From contig NZ_CP094997.1 in NCBI RefSeq assembly GCF_022869785.1, positions 2,108,001-2,172,000 on the forward strand: 64,000 nucleotides of DNA. The letters are read 5' to 3'. How positions within the stretch are numbered: the stretch's first letter is position 1; the number at the start of each line of letters is the position of its first letter. Positions 25,180 to 34,600 of the stretch are shown here, in pieces. The stretch comes from Dyadobacter chenwenxiniae (GTDB taxonomy: Bacteria; Bacteroidota; Bacteroidia; Cytophagales; Spirosomataceae). Both the position numbers and the translations under genes were made by a program. The notes beneath the pieces are model-generated. The model was not told the DNA's origin and did not search any database. It saw nothing but the letters and a program-made list of their open reading frames with translations.

Positions 25180-26280
25180 ATGGCCACATTCACCCTGGGA
25201 ATTGAGGAAGAATTTCAGACCATTGATCCTGTAACGAGGAATCTGAGGTCACATATGTCGAAGCTGGTAGAGGACGGAAAGATCACGCTTAAAGAGCGGG
25301 TGAAGGCAGAAATGCACCAGGCTGTTGTGGAAGTGGGAACAAACATTTGTCACAACATTCAGGAAGCACGGGAGGAAGTTACCTACTTGCGTAAAATGAT
25401 TCTGGATCTGGCTGAAAAGCAAAATTTGCAGGTTGCGGCAGCCGGAACGCATCCATTCGCAGACTGGGTTGAACAGCTCATCACCCCGGACCCGCGCTAT
25501 GATGAAATCATCGATGAAATGCGCGACGTCGCACGTGGCAACCTGATTTTCGGTTTGCACGTGCACGTGGGAATCGAAAACCGGGATGAGGCGATTCAGA
25601 TCATGAACGCGGTCCGGTATTTTTTGCCGCACATTTATGCATTGTCGACCAACTCGCCTTTCTGGTGCGGCCGAAATACGGGTTTCAAATCATACCGATC
25701 CAAGGTTTTTGATAAATTCCCGAGAACCGGTATTCCTGATTCCTTTTCCAGCGCGGCTGAGTATGACGAATACGTCAATCTGCTTATCAAAACCAAGTGC
25801 ATTGATAATGGCAAGAAGATCTGGTGGGACATTCGTGTGCATCCATTTTTTGACACCATTGAGTTCCGCATGTGTGACGTGCCTATGCGAACAGATGAAA
25901 CCATCTGTTTGGCCGCCATTATGCAGGCGCTCGTCGCCAAAATACACAAATTGCATCGCATGAACCTGACATTCAGGCCATATCACCGTATGCTGATAAA
26001 CGAAAACAAGTGGCGCGCCGCCCGTTACGGGATCCAAGGCAAGCTGATTGATTTCGGAAAACAGGAGGAGGTCGAGTACAATGTGCTGGTTGTAGAGCTG
26101 CTGGAATTTATTGATGATGTAGTTGACGAACTGGGGAGCCGGAAAGAGATCGATTACATTCATCAAATAATGGCCATGGGCACGGGCGCGGACCGTCAAT
26201 TGGCTGTGTTTGAAAGCACTGGAAGTATGAATGCCGTGGTAGATTATATCGTTTCGGAGACGAAAATCGGTTTAGATTAA
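25180..26280 (+). CDS. GCS2-family carboxylate-amine ligase (YbdK-like)
   Basis: The 366-residue product begins FTLGIEEEFQTIDPVTRNL, the hallmark of the GCS2 glutamate-cysteine ligase-like family, and carries MHQAVVEVGTNIC, AAAGTHPFADW, GLHVHVGIENRDEAI, ALSTNSPFWCGRNTG and a C-terminal NKWRAARYGIQG. Members form amide bonds from ATP, a carboxylate and an amine. E. coli YbdK has weak glutamate-cysteine ligase activity, but the true substrates of most members are unknown. It lies between two ATP-grasp proteins and a glutamine amidotransferase, so it probably makes one bond of a multi-step product. Confidence 0.9.
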   Translation: MATFTLGIEEEFQTIDPVTRNLRSHMSKLVEDGKITLKERVKAEMHQAVVEVGTNICHNIQEAREEVTYLRKMILDLAEKQNLQVAAAGTHPFADWVEQLITPDPRYDEIIDEMRDVARGNLIFGLHVHVGIENRDEAIQIMNAVRYFLPHIYALSTNSPFWCGRNTGFKSYRSKVFDKFPRTGIPDSFSSAAEYDEYVNLLIKTKCIDNGKKIWWDIRVHPFFDTIEFRMCDVPMRTDETICLAAIMQALVAKIHKLHRMNLTFRPYHRMLINENKWRAARYGIQGKLIDFGKQEEVEYNVLVVELLEFIDDVVDELGSRKEIDYIHQIMAMGTGADRQLAVFESTGSMNAVVDYIVSETKIGLD

Positions 26281-26391
26281 AGACGATTTTTTAGCCCGGT
26301 GCGAACTTAAAGCGCCTCAGGTTGTTAAGAATATTTACAAGATTCTAACAAAATATAACGTCTGTCCGCGTGAAACGGGCAGCCCTCAAAG

Positions 26392-27234
26392 ATGATTGAT
26401 GACAAAAAACATTTCCGGATTGCTATTCTGGACATGTACGACGGGTTTGAGAATGAAGGAATGCGGTGTATCAAAAAAATCATTACCGCATTTGGTGAAA
26501 ATGAGTCGGTGCCCGTTGAATACACCATTTTCGATGTCAGACAAAAGCTGGAAGTTCCGGGATTGAATTTCGACGCCTATATTTCTACGGGCGGCCCGGG
26601 AAATCCCTCGCCGATGGGTGAGGGCTGGGAAAAGAAGTTTTTTAATTTTTTGGACCAAATATTCCAGTTCAATGCGAACCGGCATAATAAGACAAAAAAG
26701 CATCTTTTCCTGATCTGTCATTCATTTCAAATGGCTTGCATACACTGGCAACTTGCGGGTGTCAGCAAACGTAGAAAAACTTCATTCGGAACGTTTCCGG
26801 TGCATAAAACGGCTTCGGGCAGGAAAGACGCGCTGTTGAATGCATTAAGCGATCCTTTCTGGATTGTGGATTCGCGCGATTTTCAGGTTACGCAGCCCAA
26901 TCAATTTATGCTCGAAAATATGGGCGCAAAATTGCTTTGTCTTGAAAAAATCAGGCCGCACGTTCCGCTGGAACGCGCTGTGATGGCAATCCGCTTTTCC
27001 AAGGAGATTGTCGGAACGCAGTTTCACCCAGAGGCGGACGCGGAAGGAATGCTTCGCTACTTTTTACGCGAAGATAAAAAGACCAGCATCGTCGCAGCGC
27101 ACGGCCAGGCCAAATACGATGATATGATCTCGCATTTGAACGATCCGGACAAAATTATGATGACCGAAGCGGTTGTTATTCCGGCTTTTCTTAAAAATGC
27201 TTTGAATAAATCTTTTCTGCCTGCCTATGCATAA
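26392..27234 (+). CDS. Class I glutamine amidotransferase, stand-alone
   Basis: The 280-residue product has the class I amidotransferase triad: Cys109 in LFLICHSFQMACIHW, and His212 and Glu214 in VGTQFHPEADAEGM. STGGPGNPSPMGEGW forms the usual oxyanion region. Such domains hydrolyse glutamine and pass ammonia to a partner enzyme. It lacks a synthase domain of its own, so its partner is probably one of the ligases beside it. It overlaps the next gene by eight bases (27227-27234), which points to coupled translation. A 111-base gap separates it from the GCS2 gene, so a second promoter is possible. Confidence 0.85.
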   Translation: MIDDKKHFRIAILDMYDGFENEGMRCIKKIITAFGENESVPVEYTIFDVRQKLEVPGLNFDAYISTGGPGNPSPMGEGWEKKFFNFLDQIFQFNANRHNKTKKHLFLICHSFQMACIHWQLAGVSKRRKTSFGTFPVHKTASGRKDALLNALSDPFWIVDSRDFQVTQPNQFMLENMGAKLLCLEKIRPHVPLERAVMAIRFSKEIVGTQFHPEADAEGMLRYFLREDKKTSIVAAHGQAKYDDMISHLNDPDKIMMTEAVVIPAFLKNALNKSFLPAYA

Positions 27235-28420
27235 GCAAGCCCGCGAAGCATTTAACCGATCTTTTACGGACAGTAAATACGAGGCGTTTGTAAATTCTTT
27301 CGAAACGGATTTTCCAGGCCAGTTGGATTTTCGAGTGGCCGAAACACCGATTTTTGTTCCAAAAGAACTACTCGAAAAAATCAACATTGCGTCAGAGCAG
27401 ATCATTGAAACATTGCGCTCTCCGGAATTTGTGAGTAACACAGCGCGGGCTGTCCCGGCAGATCAAAACGTGCCGAATGAAAACAAACACACCTCTTTTT
27501 TGGCCATTGACTTTGCGATTTGCAAAAATGAAAGAGGCGAATTAACTCCACAACTGATTGAGCTGCAAGGATTTCCTTCTGTTTTCGGCTACCAGGCTTA
27601 TTTGTCCGAATCTTTCAAAAAGCACTTTGAAATCCCTGAAAGTTTCCGTTACAGCTTTGGCGCGGATTCTTATGAAGAATATGTCGGGAAGCTGAAAGAA
27701 TTGATCCTCGCAGGCGAAGATCCTGAGCACGTAATTTTATTGGAAATCTTCCCTGAAAAGCAGAAAACACGAGTTGACTTTGCGGTTACGGAAGCAATGC
27801 TTGGCATTAAAGCCGTTTGTTATACCAAATTAATCAAAGAAGGAAGGGATCTCTATTACGAAAAAGACGGTCGTAAAATTCAAGTGAAGCGAATCTATAA
27901 TCGCCTTATATTCGATGATTTACTGAATTATCCCGACCTGGAAACAAGCTATCATTTCACCGACGATGTGAATGTGAGTTGGGCTGGGCATCCTAACTGG
28001 TTTTTCAGGATCAGTAAATTTTCCATCCCTTTCCTCAAAAGTGAATATGTGCCGGAAACAAAGTTCGTAAGTGATTATGAGGGTAAATTTCCAGCAGACT
28101 TGGAGAATTATGTTTTGAAACCGCTTTTCTCGTTCGCTGGTTCCGGCGTTCAGCTGCACATTGCCGAAGTAGATTTAATGGGTTTGTCAGATTCTGAAAA
28201 TTATATTTTGCAGCGCAAAGTGGTGTACGAGCCGGTCATTCAGGCGCCCGACGGTTTGGTTAAGTGTGAAGTCCGCATGATGTATGGCTGGAAAGACGAC
28301 GCCGACAAGCCGGAACTGTTTGTTTCATTGAGCCGGCTCAGTCGCGGAGAAATGATCGGCGTTCGCTTCAACAAGGATTTCACCTGGGTTGGCGGCAGCG
28401 CCGCTTTTTTCGAAAAGTAA
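27227..28420 (+). CDS. Circularly permuted ATP-grasp-like protein
   Basis: I do not recognise this 397-residue protein by name. Late in the chain it has YVLKPLFSFAGSGVQLH (296-311) and YILQRKVVYEPVI (326-338), then VKCEVRMMYGW (345-355), which resemble the ATP-binding strands and acidic ligands of ATP-grasp enzymes. Before them comes QVKRIYNRLIFDDLLNYPDL (219-238), resembling the region that precedes the core in the circularly permuted, glutathionylspermidine-synthetase-like type. No signal peptide or membrane segment is visible. It overlaps the amidotransferase gene by eight bases, so the two proteins probably act together. It could instead be a degenerate, non-catalytic partner. Confidence 0.65.
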   Translation: MHKQAREAFNRSFTDSKYEAFVNSFETDFPGQLDFRVAETPIFVPKELLEKINIASEQIIETLRSPEFVSNTARAVPADQNVPNENKHTSFLAIDFAICKNERGELTPQLIELQGFPSVFGYQAYLSESFKKHFEIPESFRYSFGADSYEEYVGKLKELILAGEDPEHVILLEIFPEKQKTRVDFAVTEAMLGIKAVCYTKLIKEGRDLYYEKDGRKIQVKRIYNRLIFDDLLNYPDLETSYHFTDDVNVSWAGHPNWFFRISKFSIPFLKSEYVPETKFVSDYEGKFPADLENYVLKPLFSFAGSGVQLHIAEVDLMGLSDSENYILQRKVVYEPVIQAPDGLVKCEVRMMYGWKDDADKPELFVSLSRLSRGEMIGVRFNKDFTWVGGSAAFFEK

Positions 28421-28477
28421 GTTATGTTTTATAAATTTTATAAATAGAATACTTTTAAAAAGTAGTTAACATTTAGA

Positions 28478-29689
28478 ATGCATATATCGCACCGCCAACA
28501 TTTTTTTGATCATTTAGCCCAAACATCTGACTATCCACTTGCCTTAGAAATTGAGAAAGCCGAGGGCGTATATATGTACAGCGCGGATGGAAAGCGGTAT
28601 ATGGACCTGATTTCCGGGATTGCGGTCAGCAATGTAGGTCACCGCCATCCGAAGGTACTGGCTGCTATCCACGAACAACTGGAAAAGCATATGCATTTGC
28701 TTGTGTACGGTGAATTCGTGCAAAATACGCAAGTGCAGCTTGCGAAAGCACTGACGGACACATTACGGGTGGAAACTGCAAACCCATCCCCGTACGGTTT
28801 AATCGACAATGTTTATTTTACCAATTCGGGAGCGGAAGCGGTCGAAGGCGCGATGAAACTGGCGAAGCGCTTTACTGGCCGCGATGGGTTTGTTTCATGT
28901 TATAATGCTTACCACGGCGCAACCCAGGGTGCTTTGAGCCTAGCAGGAGCGGAATTTTTCAAACGAAACTTTCGTCCGTTGCTTCCGGGTATAACGAATA
29001 TTCAGCATGGATTTTCTCCGGATATTGAAAAAATAACAGAAAAAACAGCCGCTGTCGTCATTGAAATCATTGGTGGGGAATCCGGTGTGCGCGAGCCTGA
29101 TGACGCCTATTTTCCAGCTTTGAGGAAGAAGTGTAATGAAACAGGCGCGTTGCTGATTTTCGATGAAATTCAAACCGGATATGGTCGTACGGGTTCATTT
29201 TGGGCGTTTGAACAATTTGGAACGTATCCGGATATTCTGCTCAGCGCCAAAGGAATGGGTGGCGGAATGCCGATCGGTGCATTTATGGCCTCCCAGAGAA
29301 TCATGAGCGTTTTTAAAAACAATCCCATTCTTGGGCACATTACCACATTTGGCGGGCATCCTGTAAGTTGTGCGTCTTCCCTAGCGGCATTGCAGGTTAC
29401 GTTAGATGAAAATCTAGCGGCCTCGGCCAATGCAAAAGGCTATCTTTTCAAATCATTATTAGTCCATCCGGCGATCAAAGAAGTAAGGGGAAGGGGCTTA
29501 ATGCTCGCTGCGGAGATGGAATCTTTTGCGAAATTGAAAGACACCATCGACCGCTGCATTGAACGCGGCGTTGTTACTGACTGGTTTTTGTTCTGCGACA
29601 ATGCTATGCGCATTGCCCCGCCACTTACCATCACCGAAGATCAGATCCGGGAAGCTTGTGCCGTTATTTTGTCAGTTTTGAACGAATAA
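28478..29689 (+). CDS. Class III PLP-dependent aminotransferase
   Basis: The 403-residue product belongs to the acetylornithine/4-aminobutyrate aminotransferase group: GVYMYSADGKRYMDLISGIA, FTNSGAEAVEGAMKLAKRFTG, YHGATQGALSLAG, LLIFDEIQTGYGRTG and LLSAKGMGGGMPIGAF, where the Lys carries pyridoxal phosphate. GHITTFGGHPVSCASSL follows. It moves an amino group between an omega- or alpha-amino acid and a keto acid; the substrate is not predictable from sequence. It starts 57 bases after the ATP-grasp-like gene and could supply or consume a building block of that pathway, or simply be adjacent. Confidence 0.88.
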   Translation: MHISHRQHFFDHLAQTSDYPLALEIEKAEGVYMYSADGKRYMDLISGIAVSNVGHRHPKVLAAIHEQLEKHMHLLVYGEFVQNTQVQLAKALTDTLRVETANPSPYGLIDNVYFTNSGAEAVEGAMKLAKRFTGRDGFVSCYNAYHGATQGALSLAGAEFFKRNFRPLLPGITNIQHGFSPDIEKITEKTAAVVIEIIGGESGVREPDDAYFPALRKKCNETGALLIFDEIQTGYGRTGSFWAFEQFGTYPDILLSAKGMGGGMPIGAFMASQRIMSVFKNNPILGHITTFGGHPVSCASSLAALQVTLDENLAASANAKGYLFKSLLVHPAIKEVRGRGLMLAAEMESFAKLKDTIDRCIERGVVTDWFLFCDNAMRIAPPLTITEDQIREACAVILSVLNE

Positions 29690-29694
29690 GACTT

Positions 29695-30573
29695 ATGAAT
29701 TACTCCATTGAAAATCAACATTTGAAAATAGCGGTCCAGGAAACGGGCGCAGAACTTATTCAAATCCAGTCGACCGTAACCGGAAAAGACTTTTTATGGG
29801 ATGCCGATCCGAATGTATGGGCCAGCCACGCTCCTGTTCTTTTTCCAGTCATCGGGGCGATCAAGAATGGATTTGTCACTTATCAAGGCAAGCAATACGC
29901 GGTGCCGCGTCACGGGTTTATCAGGAATAATGCGGATGTGAAATTGATCAATCAAACGGCCGATAGTCTGACTTTTGGGCTAAAATTCAGCGAAACGACG
30001 TTAGAAATTTACCCGTTTGAGTTTGAATTCCTGGTCACTTACAGCCTGAAAGAAAACAGGGTCATTGTGAATCATGAAGTGATCAATCACGGTACTGAGG
30101 AAATGTTGTTTTCGCTCGGCGGACACCCTGCGTTCAAATGCCCGTTGCATGTCGACGAGGTTTATGAAGATTATTATCTTGAATTCTACGCCGTCGAAAA
30201 CGATTCTACCTGGTTGTTAGAAAAAAACGGCTTAGTAGGAAATACTACCAAGCCGATTTTGGAAAATACCAATATATTGCATCTGAACGAACACTTGTTC
30301 GACAACGACGCGCTGATCTTCAAACATCTGGTTTCAAAACAAGTCAGTCTCCGCAGCATAAAGTCGTCTCAAGTCATCACCGTTCATTACGACGACTTCA
30401 AATATCTGGGAATCTGGGCCAAACCTGGCGGCCACTTCGTTTGCATCGAACCCTGGCTTGGCATCGCCGACAGCGCTGATTCAGATCAAAACTTTGAAAC
30501 GAAAGAAGGAATCCTCAAACTCGCCGCTGGCGGAAAGTTTGAGGCGAAGTTTGAGATTGAGATTAGTGAATAA
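29695..30573 (+). CDS. Aldose 1-epimerase family protein (LacX-like)
   Basis: The 292-residue product has the galactose-mutarotase beta-sandwich: SIENQHLKIAVQETGAELIQ, FLWDADPNVWASHAPVLFPV, VPRHGFIRN with a conserved His, FSLGGHPAFKCPL with a second His, and YLGIWAKPGGHFVCIEPW with the late Glu. These match the LacX-type subgroup, which interconverts sugar anomers, though few members are characterised. The ATG at 29695 is chosen because the upstream in-frame codons lie inside the aminotransferase. It is five bases downstream of that gene, so co-transcription is likely. Confidence 0.88.
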   Translation: MNYSIENQHLKIAVQETGAELIQIQSTVTGKDFLWDADPNVWASHAPVLFPVIGAIKNGFVTYQGKQYAVPRHGFIRNNADVKLINQTADSLTFGLKFSETTLEIYPFEFEFLVTYSLKENRVIVNHEVINHGTEEMLFSLGGHPAFKCPLHVDEVYEDYYLEFYAVENDSTWLLEKNGLVGNTTKPILENTNILHLNEHLFDNDALIFKHLVSKQVSLRSIKSSQVITVHYDDFKYLGIWAKPGGHFVCIEPWLGIADSADSDQNFETKEGILKLAAGGKFEAKFEIEISE

Positions 30574-30581
30574 AAGTTTTA

Positions 30582-30977
30582 TTACAATTTCAGTGCTAGA
30601 AGCTCACTGCCCAACTGGTGCAGTGCAGCTTCAATTTTTTTTGCCTGGGCTGGTCTCGGTTTTTTTAAACCCGAGGCATAGTGATTTAAAAGCTTTTCGT
30701 TGATACCCGTCAGACGTGCGATGCCAGACTGGCTGAAAATACCTTTATAGTATTTTAGAAAACTCCCAACGTCAAACTTCCAAATAATTTCATATTCGCC
30801 TTTCAATGCCGCAGGAATGTTTCTGTCGTCAAAGGATTTGATGATCTCAATACATTCTAGAACCGACTTTTTCACATCTTCGATCGTCTCCCCGCCTCCG
30901 TTGATTTTATTGACATTCTCTGAATATGCGCCATAGAAGTCTTTGCTACGCTCGATTACAACTCTGATCTTTTTCAT
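30582..30977 (-). CDS. hicB: HicB-family antitoxin with C-terminal HTH
   Basis: The 131-residue product has an N-terminal partial RNase H-like HicB domain (RVVIERSKDFYGAYSENV, GGGETIEDVKKSVLECIEII) and a C-terminal helix-turn-helix of the XRE type (GIFSQSGIARLTGINEKLLNHYASGLKKP). HicB binds and blocks HicA and represses the shared promoter through its DNA-binding domain. It overlaps hicA by four bases (ATGA). The convergent epimerase gene ends eight bases away. Confidence 0.9.
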   Translation of the reverse strand: MKKIRVVIERSKDFYGAYSENVNKINGGGETIEDVKKSVLECIEIIKSFDDRNIPAALKGEYEIIWKFDVGSFLKYYKGIFSQSGIARLTGINEKLLNHYASGLKKPRPAQAKKIEAALHQLGSELLALKL

Positions 30978-31159
30978 CTTAGTTCTAAGTTCATTCCTTT
31001 AATTGCTCTTAATCTCGTTCCTTCTGGCATCTCTTTCGCGCCATGGTTAGCAATCGAATAACGCTGATCACCTTTTTCATAAATATAGTGACTGCCACGT
31101 GTTCTTATGTGCGCCCAGCCATTACGCCGTACAATACGGTGAAACTCTGAATATTTCAT
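30974..31159 (-). CDS. hicA: HicA-family mRNA interferase toxin
   Basis: The 61-residue product has the dsRBD-like HicA fold: MKYSEFHRIVRRNGW, then RTRGSHYIYEKG with the catalytic His24 in GSHYIY, and ANHGAKEMPEGTRLRAIKG. HicA cleaves mRNA when free of HicB. A start at 31174 would add five residues but would lie almost at the predicted transcription start, so 31159 is preferred. Toxin and antitoxin are in the usual hicA-hicB order, and both look intact. Confidence 0.9.
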   Translation of the reverse strand: MKYSEFHRIVRRNGWAHIRTRGSHYIYEKGDQRYSIANHGAKEMPEGTRLRAIKGMNLELR

Positions 31160-31185
31160 TGATAGTGTGAGCAAAGTGTTAGGTG

Positions 31186-31216
31186 CAAAGGTATATAATA
31201 ATATACCATTTTCAAA
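31186..31216 (-). promoter_or_regulatory. hicAB promoter with overlapping palindromic operator
   Basis: On the minus strand TTTG, exactly 19 bases, then TACCTTTG: a perfect match to the Bacteroidota consensus in both boxes. Within it, GGTATAT-AATA-ATATACC (31190-31207) is a perfect inverted repeat overlapping the -7 element, the expected place for an operator bound by HicB. Confidence 0.8.
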
Positions 31217-31224
31217 TTAACACC

Positions 31225-31254
31225 CACAAAAAAAGCTCCTTTTTGGGAGCTTTT
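31225..31254 (-). terminator. Terminator after trxA
   Basis: AAAAGCTCC (31231-31239) pairs with GGAGCTTTT (31246-31254), and on the minus strand it is followed by a run of T. It lies 24 bases after the trxA stop and just upstream of the hicAB promoter, which it insulates. Confidence 0.85.
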
Positions 31255-31278
31255 AGTCTTTCTACAAATCGCTTACTA

Positions 31279-31611
31279 CTATACCGTAGCTTCGATCTGT
31301 GCGTTTAATTTATCTTCCAAAGTTGTTTTTGGCACAACGCCTACAACTTTATCTACTAGTTGTCCGCCTTTAAAGATCATCAATGTCGGGATACTGCGAA
31401 TACCGAATTTAGCTGGCACCGAAGAGTTCATATCCACATCCATTTTACCAATAACAGCCTTACCTTCATACTCACCAGCAAGCTGTTCCACAACTGGTCC
31501 GATCATCTTACAAGGACCACACCACTCAGCCCAAAAATCTACAAGTACTGGCTTATCTCCCTGAATGAGATCTTCAAAGGTGCTATCGGTAATTTCAAGT
31601 GCTTTTCCCAT
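31279..31611 (-). CDS. trxA: Thioredoxin
   Basis: The 110-residue product is a single-domain thioredoxin with the active site WAEWCGPCKMIGPV (Cys31 and Cys34), the conserved cis-Pro in SIPTLMIFKGG and no signal peptide. It reduces disulfides in cytosolic proteins. It is followed by a good terminator and is separated from dnaE upstream by 87 bases. Confidence 0.95.
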   Translation of the reverse strand: MGKALEITDSTFEDLIQGDKPVLVDFWAEWCGPCKMIGPVVEQLAGEYEGKAVIGKMDVDMNSSVPAKFGIRSIPTLMIFKGGQLVDKVVGVVPKTTLEDKLNAQIEATV

Positions 31612-31698
31612 GTCGAAAAAATGTCTAATGTTATTTTATAAATCTGATGTAATAAGGATTATAAGTAACTAAAAGTTCCTGATTCTATTTGCACCAGG

Positions 31699-34600
31699 TC
31701 AGTTTAAAAAGAATTTCACACCATGAAATCCATTCAGCACTTTGAACAACTCATTGGACGGCGCAACCCTATATCCGCGCGACACCATTTCCACTTCCAG
31801 ATGTGTTTCCGGATCTATAACCGTCATATTCACCGCGCATGAACCGGGGTGATTACCAAACGTTTCGTTCAGCAAATGGATAAACTGCGCGTCGATTTGA
31901 TCCAACGTCAGATTAATACGGATCTTCCTGCACATCTTCTCCCTGATCTCTGTCAAAAGCTGGATTTGGGAGATTTTAAATTCAAACTGATCTTCCTGTT
32001 TCCAGCGGTTCTGCACTTTGCCTTTGATGTATAAAAACTGACCAACCTGTAAGTAATTTTTGAACCGGATATAATCCTCGCCACCCAGCAACATTTCCAT
32101 CGAGCCGCGGTAATCTTCGATTTTGAAGATCATGAATAAGCTGCCATTGCGCGACATACGTTCCTGCGCGCTGGTAACAATGCCACCCACATTAATGTCC
32201 TTGCCAAAATATTTCGGTGACCGCTCCCCTTCTCCAATCTCCATCACCTTATCCAATGTGCAATTGCAGAAATTATCGAGCTCCACTCGGAATGTATCCA
32301 GCGGATGCCCTGAAATATAAAAACCGACAACTTCCTGCTCATAGCGCAGCTTAGCGAGATCATCCCAAGCTACTATATCGGCAGCTTTCGGTTTGGCAAT
32401 TTCAGCGCCACCGCCGGAATGACTAAATAAATCGACCACACCTCCGCCCTGCGCTTTGTTAGCATAGCGGATCAGCTTTTCAATAAAAGTAAGGTTATCA
32501 TTAGCGTCCGTTGCAAAATATTGCGCCCGGTGATATTCAGGGAAACAGTCAAATCCACCCGCATAGGCCAGACTTTCAATGGTTTTCTTATTAACCGTGC
32601 GCAGGTTAACGCGTGTCATAAAATCGAAAATGTCCTTAAATGGTCCGTTCTGGTTTCTCTCTTCAATAATGGATTCGACAGCCGCATCGCCGCTTCCTTT
32701 CACACCGGCCAATCCAAAGCGGATTTCATGCTTTTTATTTGCATTAAACTGCCTGTCCGACTCATTGATGTCTGGCCCTAATACTTTCAATCCCTGTGCT
32801 TTACATTCCTCCATGAAAAATGTAATCTTTTCAATGTTACCAAGCGAGCTCGTTAAGACAGCGGACATGTATTCGGCCGTGTAATGTGCTTTCAGATAGG
32901 CAGTCTGGTAAGCTACGAACGCGTAACAGGTTGAATGTGATTTATTAAATGCATAGGATGCGAATGCCTCCCAGTCCGTCCAGATTTTTTCCAGTTTTTT
33001 GGCATCCAGTCCTTTTTCAGTTCCGCCTTTCATGAAGTCGCCCTTCATTTTATTCAGCGTTTCTATCTGCTTCTTACCCATTGCTTTACGCAATGTATCA
33101 GCTTGACCTTTTGTAAATCCGCCGAGTTTTTGGGACAAAAGCATTACCTGCTCCTGATAGACTGTAATGCCATATGTGTCAGCCAAATATTCTTCCAATT
33201 CGGGCAGATCGTAAGTAATTTCCTCCTGGCCGTTTTTCCTCCTGATAAAGTTGGGGATGTAGGCGATCGGACCGGGACGGTAAAGCGCATTCATGGCGAT
33301 AAGGTGCTCAAAGCGGTCCGGGATCAGGTCGCGCATGTGCTTTTTCATCCCATCGGATTCAAACTGGAAAATCGCGTTGGTTTCGCCTCTTTGAAACAAC
33401 TCAAAAACTTTCGGATCGTCCAGCGGAATGTCGTCGATCACAATGTCGACGTTATGATTTTGCTTGATCAGCCGCAATGCTTCCTTAATGATGGTCAGGT
33501 TTCGCAGACCCAGAAAGTCCATTTTGATAACCCCTGCATCCTCGATGATTTTTCCCTGATATTGGGTTATTAAAAAATCAGAATCCTTGGACGTGCTGAC
33601 CGGAATAATTTCGGTCAGGTCACTTGGCGCGATAATAATCCCTGCTGCATGGATTCCGGTGTTTCTAACCGTTCCTTCAAGTCTTCTTGCCTCCTGTAAA
33701 ACGCTAGCCTGCAAGTCGTTACCCAATGCAATGGCGCGCATTTTCTTGACATTATCCAACTCCTCCGGTGCAATTCCTTCCTTTTTGGTCAAACTCCCCT
33801 CTCCTTCCAGCGGCGCCGTGAAGATCCGGTTCAGTGTCATATTATAGGTAGGCTTGTCCGGAACAAGTTTCGCCAGCATATTGGCATCTGCAAGCGGAAG
33901 GTCCATCACCCGTGCAACGTCCTTAATCGCCGATTTTGCGGCCATTGTACCATAAGTCACAATCTGCGCAACCTGGTTATAGCCATATTTTTTAACTACA
34001 TAATCAATCACTTTCTGACGGCCTTCATCATCGAAGTCCGTATCAATATCGGGAAGTGAAATACGGTCCGGGTTCAGGAAACGCTCGAAAAGTAAATCAT
34101 ACTTAATCGGGTCAATGTTGGTAATCCCTGTGCAATACGCCACCACGGAACCTGCCGCCGAACCACGTCCCGGGCCAATGAAAACGCCCATCTTGCGGCC
34201 TGCATCAATAAAGTCGGCCACAATCAGGAAATAACCGGGAAAACCCATGTTCCGGATTGTGTGCAATTCGAAGTTCAGACGGTCTTCAATTTCCGGCGTT
34301 ATCGTGCCATATTTGAACTTCGCGCCCTCGAATGTAATGTGTTTGAGATATTCCCACTGGTTCAACACATCTGCCGTAAGCTCCTTTTTTCCAACCATTT
34401 CCGACAACGTGTGTGTCTTAAATTCATCAGGAATCGGGAAATTGGGAAGCAGAATGTCTTTCCGCAGGTCCAGCGCTTTTATTTTATCTACAATCTCATT
34501 TGTATTGTCCAGCGACTCAGGCAAGTCGTTGAACAGCTTCATCATTTCGCTCGTATTTTTGAAATAAAACTGATCATTAAAGAACGCGAAACGCGAGCCT

